The translations under genes and the position numbers were made by a program. From Bifidobacterium aquikefiri (GTDB lineage: Bacteria; Actinomycetota; Actinomycetes; Actinomycetales; Bifidobacteriaceae), in NCBI RefSeq assembly GCF_002259795.1, contig NZ_MWXA01000005.1, positions 62,001 to 126,000 on the forward strand: a stretch of DNA of 64,000 bases, in the 5' to 3' direction. Below are positions 28,503 to 36,905 of the stretch, in pieces. How positions within the stretch are numbered: the first letter of the stretch is position 1; each line of letters opens with the position of its first letter. The notes under the pieces are model-generated. The model was not told the origin of the DNA, made no database searches, and was given only the letters and a program-made list of their open reading frames with translations.

Positions 28503-29822
28503 TCACAGGGCTGCTTCATCGAGGGTGAGTATGTCGTCATCGGCATCGTAATCGAACAATTCTCCGTAGCGCCCCCATTCAATGGCGATATGAAATTGCT
28601 TTCTCGCAACATCTTCCGGCTCTTTGTTGCGTAGAAGATCAACGATAAGGTCACCGTGCAGACTTCCGTTCCTGGATTGGCGAAGCGCCCTGTCAATGGC
28701 TCGGACCAGTGGAACATGGCTCATTGCTATGTCTGCAAACACGACTTTGCTGTTCAAAATATCAGCATCATTCCAACGATGTCCGACTTCGGTCACCGTT
28801 ACATGACCTCTATTGACATCGAGCATGCCGAGTAACGTGCCCGCATCAAGGAGAGGGAAAAGATCATCGACTTCGAATGAGAGTGCGGACGCCAATTCTG
28901 CAAGATCGATACCGTCAGGATAGCCTGCAACAATTTCGAGAAGACCGGCAAGACCTCCAGGAGTGGCATCGGGGAGCATGCGATTTGTTGGCGATTCAGC
29001 TGCCATCTGTTTGACTCCAGACAACGGGTTGGGTGTGCGGGGCGACTTGGACATGGTTTCGTTGCCTCTCCCAGTCAAAATCGAATAGAGCCTGTCAACC
29101 ATGTCTTCGAATTCTGGTGCATGTTTGTCTCTCGGACGGGGAAGGTTGACATCCACATTGGCAATGACGTGCCCAGGATGCGAACCAAGCACCACCACTC
29201 GATCTGCCATTTGCACTGCTTCTTCGATGTTATGCGTCACAATCAGAATGGATCGTAGCTTGCCCTCACCATTCGACCAGAGATTCAACACTTCCTGACG
29301 AAGGTTTTCAGCGGTGAGCACATCCAATGCGGAGAATGGTTCATCCATGAACAGCGCGTCTGGCTGGAGCACCAATGCGCGCGCAATGCCGACTCGCTGT
29401 CTCATGCCGCCGGACAGTTCCTTTGGATACGCTGATTCGAAGCCATCGAGACCGATGGAATCTATGGCTTGCAATGCTGCCTGTGCGCGTTCCTTTCGAC
29501 CGACACCACGTGCCTGCAAACCAAGTTCGACGTTTGACTTGACCGTGAGCCATGGCATGAGAGCAAAGGTCTGGAAGACCATGGCCACACCGGGATTTGG
29601 TCCATGGAGCTCCTTGCCACGATAGCTGACACTTCCACTGGTTGGAGGCACCAAACCGGCAAGAGTGCGAAGGAAGGTTGATTTGCCTGCGCCAGAACGG
29701 CCAAGAATGGCAACGATTTCGCCTTCCTGCAATGTGAGAGACATGTCCTTCAATACCGTAAGTTCTTCACCCTTGTCGCTCATGAAGGTTGTATTGACGT
29801 GAGAGGCCTGAATCATGTTCAT
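28503..29822 (-). CDS. NitT/TauT-type ABC ATPase with C-terminal AAA-associated domain
   Basis: A 439-residue cytoplasmic ATPase. The first ~260 residues are an ABC domain of the nitrate/sulfonate/taurine family: Walker A (GRSGAGKST), signature LSGGMRQRV, Walker B (ALFMDEPF), switch His in THNIEEA. A linker leads to a ~130-residue C-terminal domain (about 305-435, GLLEIVAGYPDGIDLAELA...RKQFHIAIEWGRYGELFDYD) matching the AAA-associated domain known behind such ATPases; in some it may sense a ligand. AAAGGAG lies five bases before the ATG. The partner permease is just upstream (75-bp gap). No binding protein is nearby. Confidence 0.88.
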   Translation of the reverse strand: MNMIQASHVNTTFMSDKGEELTVLKDMSLTLQEGEIVAILGRSGAGKSTFLRTLAGLVPPTSGSVSYRGKELHGPNPGVAMVFQTFALMPWLTVKSNVELGLQARGVGRKERAQAALQAIDSIGLDGFESAYPKELSGGMRQRVGIARALVLQPDALFMDEPFSALDVLTAENLRQEVLNLWSNGEGKLRSILIVTHNIEEAVQMADRVVVLGSHPGHVIANVDVNLPRPRDKHAPEFEDMVDRLYSILTGRGNETMSKSPRTPNPLSGVKQMAAESPTNRMLPDATPGGLAGLLEIVAGYPDGIDLAELASALSFEVDDLFPLLDAGTLLGMLDVNRGHVTVTEVGHRWNDADILNSKVVFADIAMSHVPLVRAIDRALRQSRNGSLHGDLIVDLLRNKEPEDVARKQFHIAIEWGRYGELFDYDADDDILTLDEAAL

Positions 29823-29897
29823 AGCTACTCCTTTATGTGTGTATTACGTGCTGTTCTGCGATATTTACAAGGGATGTTCGATCGTCAAGTTCCGCGA

Positions 29898-31667
29898 TCA
29901 GGACGTCAGGGAGAATCGTCGTTCTGCAAGATTCTCCAATGGATGCCAGAATATGCGATTGACAATCACCACGAACAGAGCCATGATCGTCACGCCCAGC
30001 AGTGTTTTCGACATATTGCCCGACGCCGTGGATGCGGCGATGTACGAGCCCAGACCGGTGGCAGTCAATGTGGTGTGACCATAGGCAACAGTTTCGGAAA
30101 CAATTGATGCATTCCACGCGCCACCGGCAGCGGTGATGCCACCCGTGCACCACGAGCCGAACACCGCAGGAAGAATGAGCTTGCTCCACCGCTGCCACCC
30201 CGAAAGTCTGAAGCTATGGGTCATTTCTTGCAGATCATCAGGAATCGAGCTCGCACCTGCGATGACGTTAAAGAGAATGTACCACTGCGTTCCCAGAGAC
30301 ATCAGCAGCATCGTGCCCCAGTTGATATCTATGTGCCATGCAATGAACCACAGCGTCACCAGCGGAAAGGTGAAGTTCGCAGGGAAGCTCGAAAGCACTT
30401 GAATCAACGGTTGGAAAATGCGAGAAAGGTGTGGATTCATGCCGATACTTGCACCAATGGGAACCCAGATGATGGAGCAGACAATGGTAAGCAGCATGAC
30501 GCGAAGGAAGGTCAGCAGACCAAGACCGAGAACATGCCAGATTTCATCGAGTCCGGTGCCTCTTCGTATGGAGTCGATCCATGCAAGGATGCCTATGGCA
30601 ATGGCGATGGTGATAACAGTGCCAAATGCCAGATCACCGATGCGCGAACGGGTCGAATGAACACGCCAGCGTGAACCAGTACGTCCCAAAGATCGCGTCA
30701 CCATGTCCAAGCCATCGCCAACCGGACGGCAGAGTGAAGCAAGTACATCGTTGAGATGCGACTGACGAATAATGGTAAGTACCAAGCTGCGCCTTTGCAT
30801 CACAGAACCGCTTGACGTGATTCGGAACTTTTCCGCCCATGCTGTCAGTGGCTTCCAGAGGCAGAAATCAATGAGCACCACAACAATGATCATGGTTAGA
30901 ATTGCCCATCCAATATTGCCTAATTGACGATGCTGTGATGCCTCTGCCACGTAACTGCCGATGCCGGGAAGTGCATAGGTATGGTTATTGACCGAGATCA
31001 TTTCCGATGCAGTCAGGAAGAACCAGCCGCCGCCTACACTCATCATGCAATTCCAGAGCAGGGGGATCATTGCATTCGGCATGTCAAGTTTCCAGAAGCG
31101 TTGCCAGTGGCTGAGTCTGAGAATCTTTGCAGCCTCATCAAGTTCCGCTGGTTCGCTGAGCAGGGAGCGGTGGAAGGAGAAGGTCATGTTCCAAGCCTGA
31201 CTGGTGAATATTGCAAAGATGGAAGCGGCCTCGACTCCAAGAATTGAACCAGGGAAGAGCACCAGCCATAGCGAAATGGTTGCCGAAAGGAATCCAAGAA
31301 TCGGTACTGACTGAAGAATGTCGAGCAGAGGAATCAGGATCGCACCAAGCCTTCGACTTCTCGCTGCCGCCAGTCCATATATCACGGTAAACAGCAGCGA
31401 AAATGCAAGTGCTATGAACATGCGCAGGACCGAGCGCATCGCATAATAGGGCAGGTTGCCAGGGTCCGTTGAAATTGTTGATGGTATACCGTGCGGTCCG
31501 ACTGCCTTGTCAATGTCTGGAAGCATCACAGCGATGGCTCCTATCAAGGCAAGAATTCCAATGATGACAATGACATCGGAAAACAATGAATGCTTGGTGT
31601 GTGTTGTTTCCTCGGCAGTGTTTCCTGTGGTGACGCTACTCATGGTCATAGTGAAAGCTGAAGCCAT
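29898..31667 (-). CDS. Fused double-permease of NitT/TauT-type ABC importer
   Basis: A 589-residue membrane protein with two binding-protein-dependent permease domains in one chain. The first (about 25-280) has an EAA-like loop LDEAAKILRLSHWQRF; the second (about 350-585) repeats it as DLQEMTHSFRLSGWQRW. About 10-12 membrane segments are visible. Because both halves of the usual dimer are fused, it needs only the adjacent ATPase. ATG 31667 follows GAGGCTCGCC; a longer frame from 31757 lacks a ribosome site. Such fused permeases with domain-extended ATPases occur in Firmicutes and actinobacteria, with unknown substrates. Confidence 0.85.
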   Translation of the reverse strand: MASAFTMTMSSVTTGNTAEETTHTKHSLFSDVIVIIGILALIGAIAVMLPDIDKAVGPHGIPSTISTDPGNLPYYAMRSVLRMFIALAFSLLFTVIYGLAAARSRRLGAILIPLLDILQSVPILGFLSATISLWLVLFPGSILGVEAASIFAIFTSQAWNMTFSFHRSLLSEPAELDEAAKILRLSHWQRFWKLDMPNAMIPLLWNCMMSVGGGWFFLTASEMISVNNHTYALPGIGSYVAEASQHRQLGNIGWAILTMIIVVVLIDFCLWKPLTAWAEKFRITSSGSVMQRRSLVLTIIRQSHLNDVLASLCRPVGDGLDMVTRSLGRTGSRWRVHSTRSRIGDLAFGTVITIAIAIGILAWIDSIRRGTGLDEIWHVLGLGLLTFLRVMLLTIVCSIIWVPIGASIGMNPHLSRIFQPLIQVLSSFPANFTFPLVTLWFIAWHIDINWGTMLLMSLGTQWYILFNVIAGASSIPDDLQEMTHSFRLSGWQRWSKLILPAVFGSWCTGGITAAGGAWNASIVSETVAYGHTTLTATGLGSYIAASTASGNMSKTLLGVTIMALFVVIVNRIFWHPLENLAERRFSLTS

Positions 31668-31832
31668 GGCGAGCCTCTTTTCGGTGGTTGCCCATTCACA
31701 CTCAAACCTGCGGTGTCGCGAAAGGTGAAACTGGCTTTGCTTCGTGGCGCTGCGCACATGCCTTGCTGCCGTGCTGACCGATTGCCCGAATTGCTGATTG
31801 TAATGTACAGCAGCACAGTGTCAGCTCACATC

Positions 31833-31850
31833 GTCACATTGAAATGTAAC
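31833..31850. promoter_or_regulatory. Palindrome upstream of the double-permease operon
   Basis: On the minus strand the bases GTTACATTTCAATGTGAC form an imperfect palindrome, 14 of 18 symmetric, with ACATT/AATGT arms. It lies about 170 bases upstream of the permease start. A related ATGTTACATTAATCAATG is at about 32057. Both could be operator copies for this operon or for the divergent TMEM175-like gene; this is inference. Confidence 0.35.
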
Positions 31851-32277
31851 TGCGGTCGGTTTGTTGAATGGGTGAAATTGTATGAAAAACGTAACTCGTG
31901 CATAAATGAATATCGGATTGATGTGCACTATCACTATCCATGACTTCCACCCCCTAAGTTCAATAAACGATCATCGGCGACCATGCCATGAATTCAGACT
32001 GCGGTTGAGCTTTCCTCAAGATGTCATCGTTCAAGCTTCAACTTCACGGGGCAGTGATGTTACATTAATCAATGCCTTGACTCGACAAAAATTGTTGACC
32101 GACGAACAGTGTCTCCACTATGCTGCGGCAGCAACCCGTATCCCCGTGGTAGTCTCGCCTACCGACAGCTAAAGAATAGACTCGTAACTTTTTATTTGTC
32201 AACTTGTGGAATTCGCGAGTCTTGCCCGTATTCCCCTCATTTTCACTGGCAGCGCAGTGATCCTGGGAGTAGATAGT
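31851..32277. other. Divergent intergenic region, possible small open frame
   Basis: About 430 bp (610 bp from gene to gene) with promoter-like AT-rich stretches. A plus-strand frame at 31906-32172 could encode 88 residues; its second half (VIVQASTSRGSDVTLINALT...) reads like protein, but there is no ribosome site and I recognise no family. It may be a decayed gene or chance. Nothing else is clear. Confidence 0.35.
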
Positions 32278-33246
32278 GTGCGGGATACTACTTGCGTGAA
32301 GAAATTCAAGGAAAGATTCGATGTGTTCAGCGATGCAGTCTTTGCCATCATCCTTACCATCATGGTTCTGGATGTTCCGGTTGAGGTGACAAGTGGTCAA
32401 CTGGATTATATGGAGCTTGCCCAGAACATTGGCGTGTATGTGGTGAGCTTCTGTTTCGTCGCCAATTGCTGGTACAAGCATGCGCTGATGTTCAACGAGG
32501 TTGAAGAGGTACCGCATACGATCATCATTCTCGACTTTCTGCTGCTCCTTGTGGTATCCCTGATCCCTGCATTCACCAAGCTCATGATTTCGGATATCGC
32601 CCAAGGCACCGTCATGCTGTGTGGCACGGCGTATCTGATTGTCACGATTCTCGAGGTGATCATAGCCAGAGCGATGCTGCCAACAAAATATCAGGACGCG
32701 GCACAGATGAAGCGGGTCTATACCTATATATTCGGTTCCGCCTATCTGACCAACAGCGCGCTGTTGGTCGTCTTTATCGCCCTCGCATACTTCCGTCCAT
32801 ACTTTGGGCTGGTGCTGTTCATCATCATCCCCATACGTTCCTTTATCTCGAATGCCGGGAAACAGCAGAATTTCAATGATATCTCGCAGTTGGACAGTCA
32901 GGGTGTATCAAGCTTCATGAAGCTCTCGCAAGCCGACAGGCGTAGATTCCTCATGATTCTTCGCCGCTACATTGGACAGATGCGCAGCGTGGATCTCAGC
33001 AGAGACGACAAGAATGCTGCATGGCTGCGTTTCGTCAATGACGTTCAACGTTCGTTCGGAATAGACGAAGAGCAGGCGTCGCAATGGTTCCATGACGCAA
33101 CGTTGGAGCACAAGACCTATCAGACAAGTCGCGCCCGGCAGGAATCGAAGTCTCAACAACAGCACGGCAGGAGTGGGATGCAGTCTGAAACGCTGCAGTC
33201 TCGCCGCGGAAGAAGAAATCGTCATCACCGTGGCAGAAGACACTAG
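32278..33246 (+). CDS. TMEM175-like (DUF1211) potassium channel-type membrane protein
   Basis: A 322-residue protein of the bacterial TMEM175 family, whose known members are potassium channels. The hallmark RxxxFSDAVFAI sits at residues 13-24 (RFDVFSDAVFAI), followed by about six hydrophobic segments up to residue ~200. The C-terminal ~120 residues are soluble, then strongly basic (SRRGRRNRHHRGRRH at the end), longer than a minimal member. GTG 32278 is chosen because GGGAG is eight bases upstream; a further GTG at 32296 is possible. It reads toward the diflavin reductase, 90 bases downstream. Confidence 0.82.
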   Translation: MRDTTCVKKFKERFDVFSDAVFAIILTIMVLDVPVEVTSGQLDYMELAQNIGVYVVSFCFVANCWYKHALMFNEVEEVPHTIIILDFLLLLVVSLIPAFTKLMISDIAQGTVMLCGTAYLIVTILEVIIARAMLPTKYQDAAQMKRVYTYIFGSAYLTNSALLVVFIALAYFRPYFGLVLFIIIPIRSFISNAGKQQNFNDISQLDSQGVSSFMKLSQADRRRFLMILRRYIGQMRSVDLSRDDKNAAWLRFVNDVQRSFGIDEEQASQWFHDATLEHKTYQTSRARQESKSQQQHGRSGMQSETLQSRRGRRNRHHRGRRH

Positions 33247-33336
33247 CCAGCCTTGACCCATGCTGGAATACTTACTATAGATTGAACCTGCAGCAGTGGG
33301 TTTGGGAACATTGACGACAAAGACAGGATAACTGGC

Positions 33337-35142
33337 ATGCAAGAAACTCGACATATAACGATTCTCTCAGCTTCCGAAACGGGTAATTCCCGAGGGGTTG
33401 CCGAAGATCTGCTTGCAACGGTGCAGCCGATCTTCAGCAATGTTCGTATTGTCGATTCCATTGATTACGAATGTGAAGACTTTGCTGAAGAGGACATTCT
33501 TATCATGGTCACTTCGACGCAGGGAGAAGGAGAGCCGCCATTCGAGGCAGAGGATCTCTATGACTTCATCATGGGCAAGGATGCTCCAAAGCTAGTCAAG
33601 ATGTCATTTGCTGTGCTTGGTCTGGGAGACAGCGCGTACGGCGAAAGCTACAACCTGATGGCACGCCAGTTCGATGCACGATATGAACAGCTGGGTGCCC
33701 GAAGAATCATGAAGCATGGCGAATGCGACTTCGATTATGAATTGGCAGCACAGCAGTGGATTCATGAACTCATGCCAGTCTTGCAGAAAGAACTGGGACT
33801 TTCGCAGGGTGCACCGCAGAGCAAATCCAAGATGCAAACCAGCATGGAAGTTGGCGATGCAGTGGTAGAAGATGCAGTGGTAGACGATGCAGCTATAAGC
33901 TCAGCCAAAACCGAAACGAGCGATGTCTCGAACCTCTCGGTTACAACTCAAAAGCCATCCCAACCAGATGCAGAGCACCGTTCTGCAGCACCTACACACG
34001 ATTCATCACCGGTGGAGTCACACGCTAAGGCGGGAAACACCAACAAGAGTGCAAAGTCAGGCGGCTTCCAAGAATTTCGAGCCACTCTCGAAGAACGAAG
34101 ACTGCTGACATCGTCCACTTCAGAGAAGCAGGTGTACAGCATACGCTTGCGTCTTCCTTCGTTGGAGACCACTTTTCTTCCTGGTGATATGGTCACCGTC
34201 CAGTATCCGAATTCCAACAAGACCGTTGAACGTCTTCTGAAGAACGCATTCGCAGACAAGGCATCTCAGGTTGATGCTCGCATCGTGGATATTCTTCAAA
34301 GTTCGAAGGATATTACGCGCAACACCCCCGCCCTGATTGAGCGGTATACGCAATATGCTCCGGAAAGTCCCTTCGCTGGACTACCGACTGATAGTCAGGT
34401 TCTCAAGGACTATGCGCAGACTCATCCGCCCTATGCGTTATTCCAAGACTTTCCTGCCCAAATCGCCCCAGACCAGATGCTTGCTCTGTTCACATCGAGC
34501 AATAGGCGACTATATTCGATTTCAAACGCGGCTTCGGTCTCGTCTGGATATATTGAACTTACGGTGACCAGAGTTCAATTCGGTTTCCGAGACGAACACA
34601 TTGTGGGGGAGTGCACCAACTATCTGACGAGTGCACCGATTGGCACTCCTATCACGATTTCAATTCTCTCGAACAAACGATTCCGGCTTCCTGAGGATCG
34701 GTCGTCAGATATCATCATGGTCGGTCTCGGTTCGGCAATCGCTCCCTATCGAGCCTTCCTTCAGGAACGAGCACTGCGCGCTGGTGACAGCGGAAGAAAC
34801 TGGCTCATCGTTGGCAATCGAAATCCCAAGCAGGATTATCTCTATCAGGATGAGCTCGAACGGTATCGTGATCAGGGCATTCTCGAATCTCTTGACATTG
34901 CCTGGTCTCGCTATGGAGATGTTCGTGAGCACGTTCAAAATGTTGTATTGCATCAAGCGCGCAAGCTTTACGAGTGGCTCGAATCGGGAGCGTACCTCTA
35001 TATCTGCGGCCACGACCACGCAGTGATTGCATCCATAGAGCAAAGCCTTACACGAGCGGTGATGCTCAGTGGCAGATTGTCGAGTGAAGAGGCAGCGTCC
35101 TATATTGCCGCACTGCAACGCACCAACCATATTCAGCAGTAG
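33337..35142 (+). CDS. CysJ-like diflavin reductase (flavodoxin-FAD-NADPH domains)
   Basis: A 601-residue electron-transfer flavoprotein resembling the alpha subunit of NADPH-sulfite reductase. The FMN domain (1-150) has SASETGNSRGVAED, STQGEGEPPFEAEDL and LGLGDSAYGESYN. A linker of ~90 residues, rich in Ser, Asp and Ala, includes a 15-bp tandem repeat. The FAD domain shows RRLYSIS, and the NADPH part shows GLGSAIAPYRAFLQER and YLYICGHDHAV. No haem subunit (CysI) is nearby, so its electron acceptor is unknown. AGTTTC-type promoter signals are not clear. ATG follows a weak AGGAT site (CAGGATAACTGGC). Confidence 0.88.
   Translation: MQETRHITILSASETGNSRGVAEDLLATVQPIFSNVRIVDSIDYECEDFAEEDILIMVTSTQGEGEPPFEAEDLYDFIMGKDAPKLVKMSFAVLGLGDSAYGESYNLMARQFDARYEQLGARRIMKHGECDFDYELAAQQWIHELMPVLQKELGLSQGAPQSKSKMQTSMEVGDAVVEDAVVDDAAISSAKTETSDVSNLSVTTQKPSQPDAEHRSAAPTHDSSPVESHAKAGNTNKSAKSGGFQEFRATLEERRLLTSSTSEKQVYSIRLRLPSLETTFLPGDMVTVQYPNSNKTVERLLKNAFADKASQVDARIVDILQSSKDITRNTPALIERYTQYAPESPFAGLPTDSQVLKDYAQTHPPYALFQDFPAQIAPDQMLALFTSSNRRLYSISNAASVSSGYIELTVTRVQFGFRDEHIVGECTNYLTSAPIGTPITISILSNKRFRLPEDRSSDIIMVGLGSAIAPYRAFLQERALRAGDSGRNWLIVGNRNPKQDYLYQDELERYRDQGILESLDIAWSRYGDVREHVQNVVLHQARKLYEWLESGAYLYICGHDHAVIASIEQSLTRAVMLSGRLSSEEAASYIAALQRTNHIQQ
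33856..33892 (+). repeat. 15-bp tandem repeat in the diflavin reductase linker
   Basis: GATGCAGTGGTAGAA is followed by GATGCAGTGGTAGAC and a partial third unit GATGCAG. It encodes repeated DAVVE/DAVVD in the linker between FMN and FAD domains, where length change should be tolerated. Confidence 0.85.
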
Positions 35143-35209
35143 TGTGCGTTGAGTAAACAGGCTGTTTCGGTTTTGGTATGTTCGTGTTCACCGCGAGTGC
35201 CGTTCCTCC

Positions 35210-35296
35210 GTCATCTCGAGCGAAGGCGCAGCCGAAGTCGAGAGATCTCACCCTTGGCCCCAACAACGCAGATCCCTCGACTACGCTCGGGATGAC
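35210..35296. repeat. Dispersed palindromic repeat, copy 2
   Basis: An 87-bp palindromic unit with ends GTCATCTCGAGCGAAGGCGC and ...CTACGCTCGGGATGAC, over 90% like copy 3 at 54159 by eye. It lies in the 432-bp gap between the diflavin reductase and the Liv operon. Smaller satellite units (AAACGCTCGGGACGACAAGG near 35330) follow it on the right. The rest of the gap holds only a terminator. Confidence 0.88.
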
Positions 35297-35453
35297 GGGA
35301 AAGAGGGACGCTCGGGAAGGTCAGGAAAAAGAAACGCTCGGGACGACAAGGAAGAAGAACGATCGGCATGGCAGAAGGGGCATGTGTTTCAATGGCATAT
35401 AGCCTTTACATGTCAAAACCGGAAGGGCTAGTAAGCACCAGTTATGTCATGAC

Positions 35454-35487
35454 AATGCCTCGTTACGTATATGCGTAACGAGGCATT
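35454..35487. terminator. Terminator-like hairpin after the Liv operon
   Basis: Perfect 14-bp stem AATGCCTCGTTACG/CGTAACGAGGCATT with a six-base loop, 88 bases past the binding-protein stop on the minus strand. No T-run is visible on either side, so a Rho-independent role is uncertain. Confidence 0.55.
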
Positions 35488-35574
35488 GCAGTTCTTATCC
35501 GATCTCGGGGCATTCAGGTCTCAGGGTTCATACGAATATGCAGACCCGGGCTTTACACGCCCAGATTACGAAGC

Positions 35575-36831
35575 TCATGCCTTAGGCACTTCACCTTCCT
35601 CAGCATGGTTGAATACTGGCTTGTTGTCGCCGTTGAATTGGTAGATGCCAATGCTGGCAGAGCTTGGATCGTTGCTCGAGTTGAAGGCACCGATACCGGA
35701 CTGACCCTTGTAATGAATTGCCTTCTTATCCTTCAGCAGACTCAGGCATGCCTTATAACTCGTGCATGCCGTGCCACCCTTGGCTCCTGATACTGCAGCC
35801 AGATTGTCCTTGATGGTCGTGCCGTCTGTCGCACCGCCCTTTTCAGCAGCAAGCGCTGCGAGAATCACGCCATCATAGGTTTCTGCAGAATAGGTGAAAT
35901 CAGCAAGTTTCGGCGTCACCGTCTTCAAACGCTTCTGGAAGGCATCGCTGGGGTGTGCACCTGGAATCGTGCCCTGAGCCCCCTTGAGCATGCCAGCCTC
36001 GAAATCCTTTGAATAGTCGGCGGTATTGCCATCAACCATGTAGAGCTTGGTCTTGGTGTCTACGCCTTGGCTGCTCATTTCCTTCAGCAGCTGCTTGGTC
36101 TGATCGAATGCGATGACCAGGACTGCATCGGGCTTGGTTGCCTTGATGGAGGTTACCAATGACGAGAAGTTGGTCTCTGAAGGATCGAAGGTATCCTTCT
36201 CGCCATAGACAATCTTCACACCTGCGGCCTCGGCTGACTTGACCACAGCATCACGAAGATTCGTGCCATAGGTGTCGTTGAAGACTGCAATGGCGAGATT
36301 CTGAACGCCATTTTGAGCAATCAAATTGCCCATCACAGCACCTTGAACGGAATCAGGCGGTACCGTTCTGAAGAAGTATGGACTGATGCCCGAAAGCGTC
36401 GGCGATGTTGCACCCATGGAAATCATGGGCACCTTCGCCTCGGCAATGGATTTATAGGTATTGAGCACCACGGAGCTCGATGCCGGTCCGAGAATCACGG
36501 ATGGATTTTTTGACAGCACTGACTGTGCACCAGCAGTGTTCTGGTCCGCGTGGTCGGCATCGGAGATATCGGCGCTCACTGTCTGGATCTTGGTATCAAG
36601 GACTCCGCCAGCGGCATTGATATCCTTCGCTGCCAGCTTCCACGCACTGGTTTCCGCCGGTCCAAGATAGGCCAAGGAACCCGTCTCAGGGAACAGCCCG
36701 CCCAATACGAATGCTTTTGATGACCCTGAAGAACTTGATGAGGATGAACCACAGCCTGATAGTGCGAGAACCAAAGCAGTGCCTGCAGCGAGTGCTGAAG
36801 TCAGATACTTTCTTGATGATTTCTTGTTCAT
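35575..36831 (-). CDS. livJ: Branched-chain amino-acid-type ABC transporter binding lipoprotein
   Basis: A 418-residue periplasmic-binding-protein type I lipoprotein. The lipobox is LALSGCGS with Cys27, followed by a Ser-rich tether. The mature protein opens VLGGLFPETGSLAYLGP and keeps the GPASSSVVLNTYK and SMGATSPTLS ligand-pocket segments of the Leu/Ile/Val-binding family. Specificity could be branched-chain amino acids, other amino acids, or amides. It is the last gene of the operon livH-livM-livG-livF-livJ, transcribed right to left, 74 bases after livF. AGGGA precedes the ATG. Confidence 0.92.
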   Translation of the reverse strand: MNKKSSRKYLTSALAAGTALVLALSGCGSSSSSSSGSSKAFVLGGLFPETGSLAYLGPAETSAWKLAAKDINAAGGVLDTKIQTVSADISDADHADQNTAGAQSVLSKNPSVILGPASSSVVLNTYKSIAEAKVPMISMGATSPTLSGISPYFFRTVPPDSVQGAVMGNLIAQNGVQNLAIAVFNDTYGTNLRDAVVKSAEAAGVKIVYGEKDTFDPSETNFSSLVTSIKATKPDAVLVIAFDQTKQLLKEMSSQGVDTKTKLYMVDGNTADYSKDFEAGMLKGAQGTIPGAHPSDAFQKRLKTVTPKLADFTYSAETYDGVILAALAAEKGGATDGTTIKDNLAAVSGAKGGTACTSYKACLSLLKDKKAIHYKGQSGIGAFNSSNDPSSASIGIYQFNGDNKPVFNHAEEGEVPKA

Positions 36832-36905
36832 GTTTCCCTACTCTTCCTTTATTCTCTGTTTGGTACAACACGGAAAAATTCGATATTGCCGAAAAGTGGA
36901 TCCGA

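Noticed and set aside
30216-30674. 152-codon plus-strand frame across the double permease
   Set aside because: Antisense shadow of a membrane protein with two clear EAA loops; composition is unlike a real protein.
31906-32172. 88-codon plus-strand frame in the permease/TMEM175 gap
   Set aside because: No ribosome site and no known family; kept only as a possible remnant in the intergenic entry.
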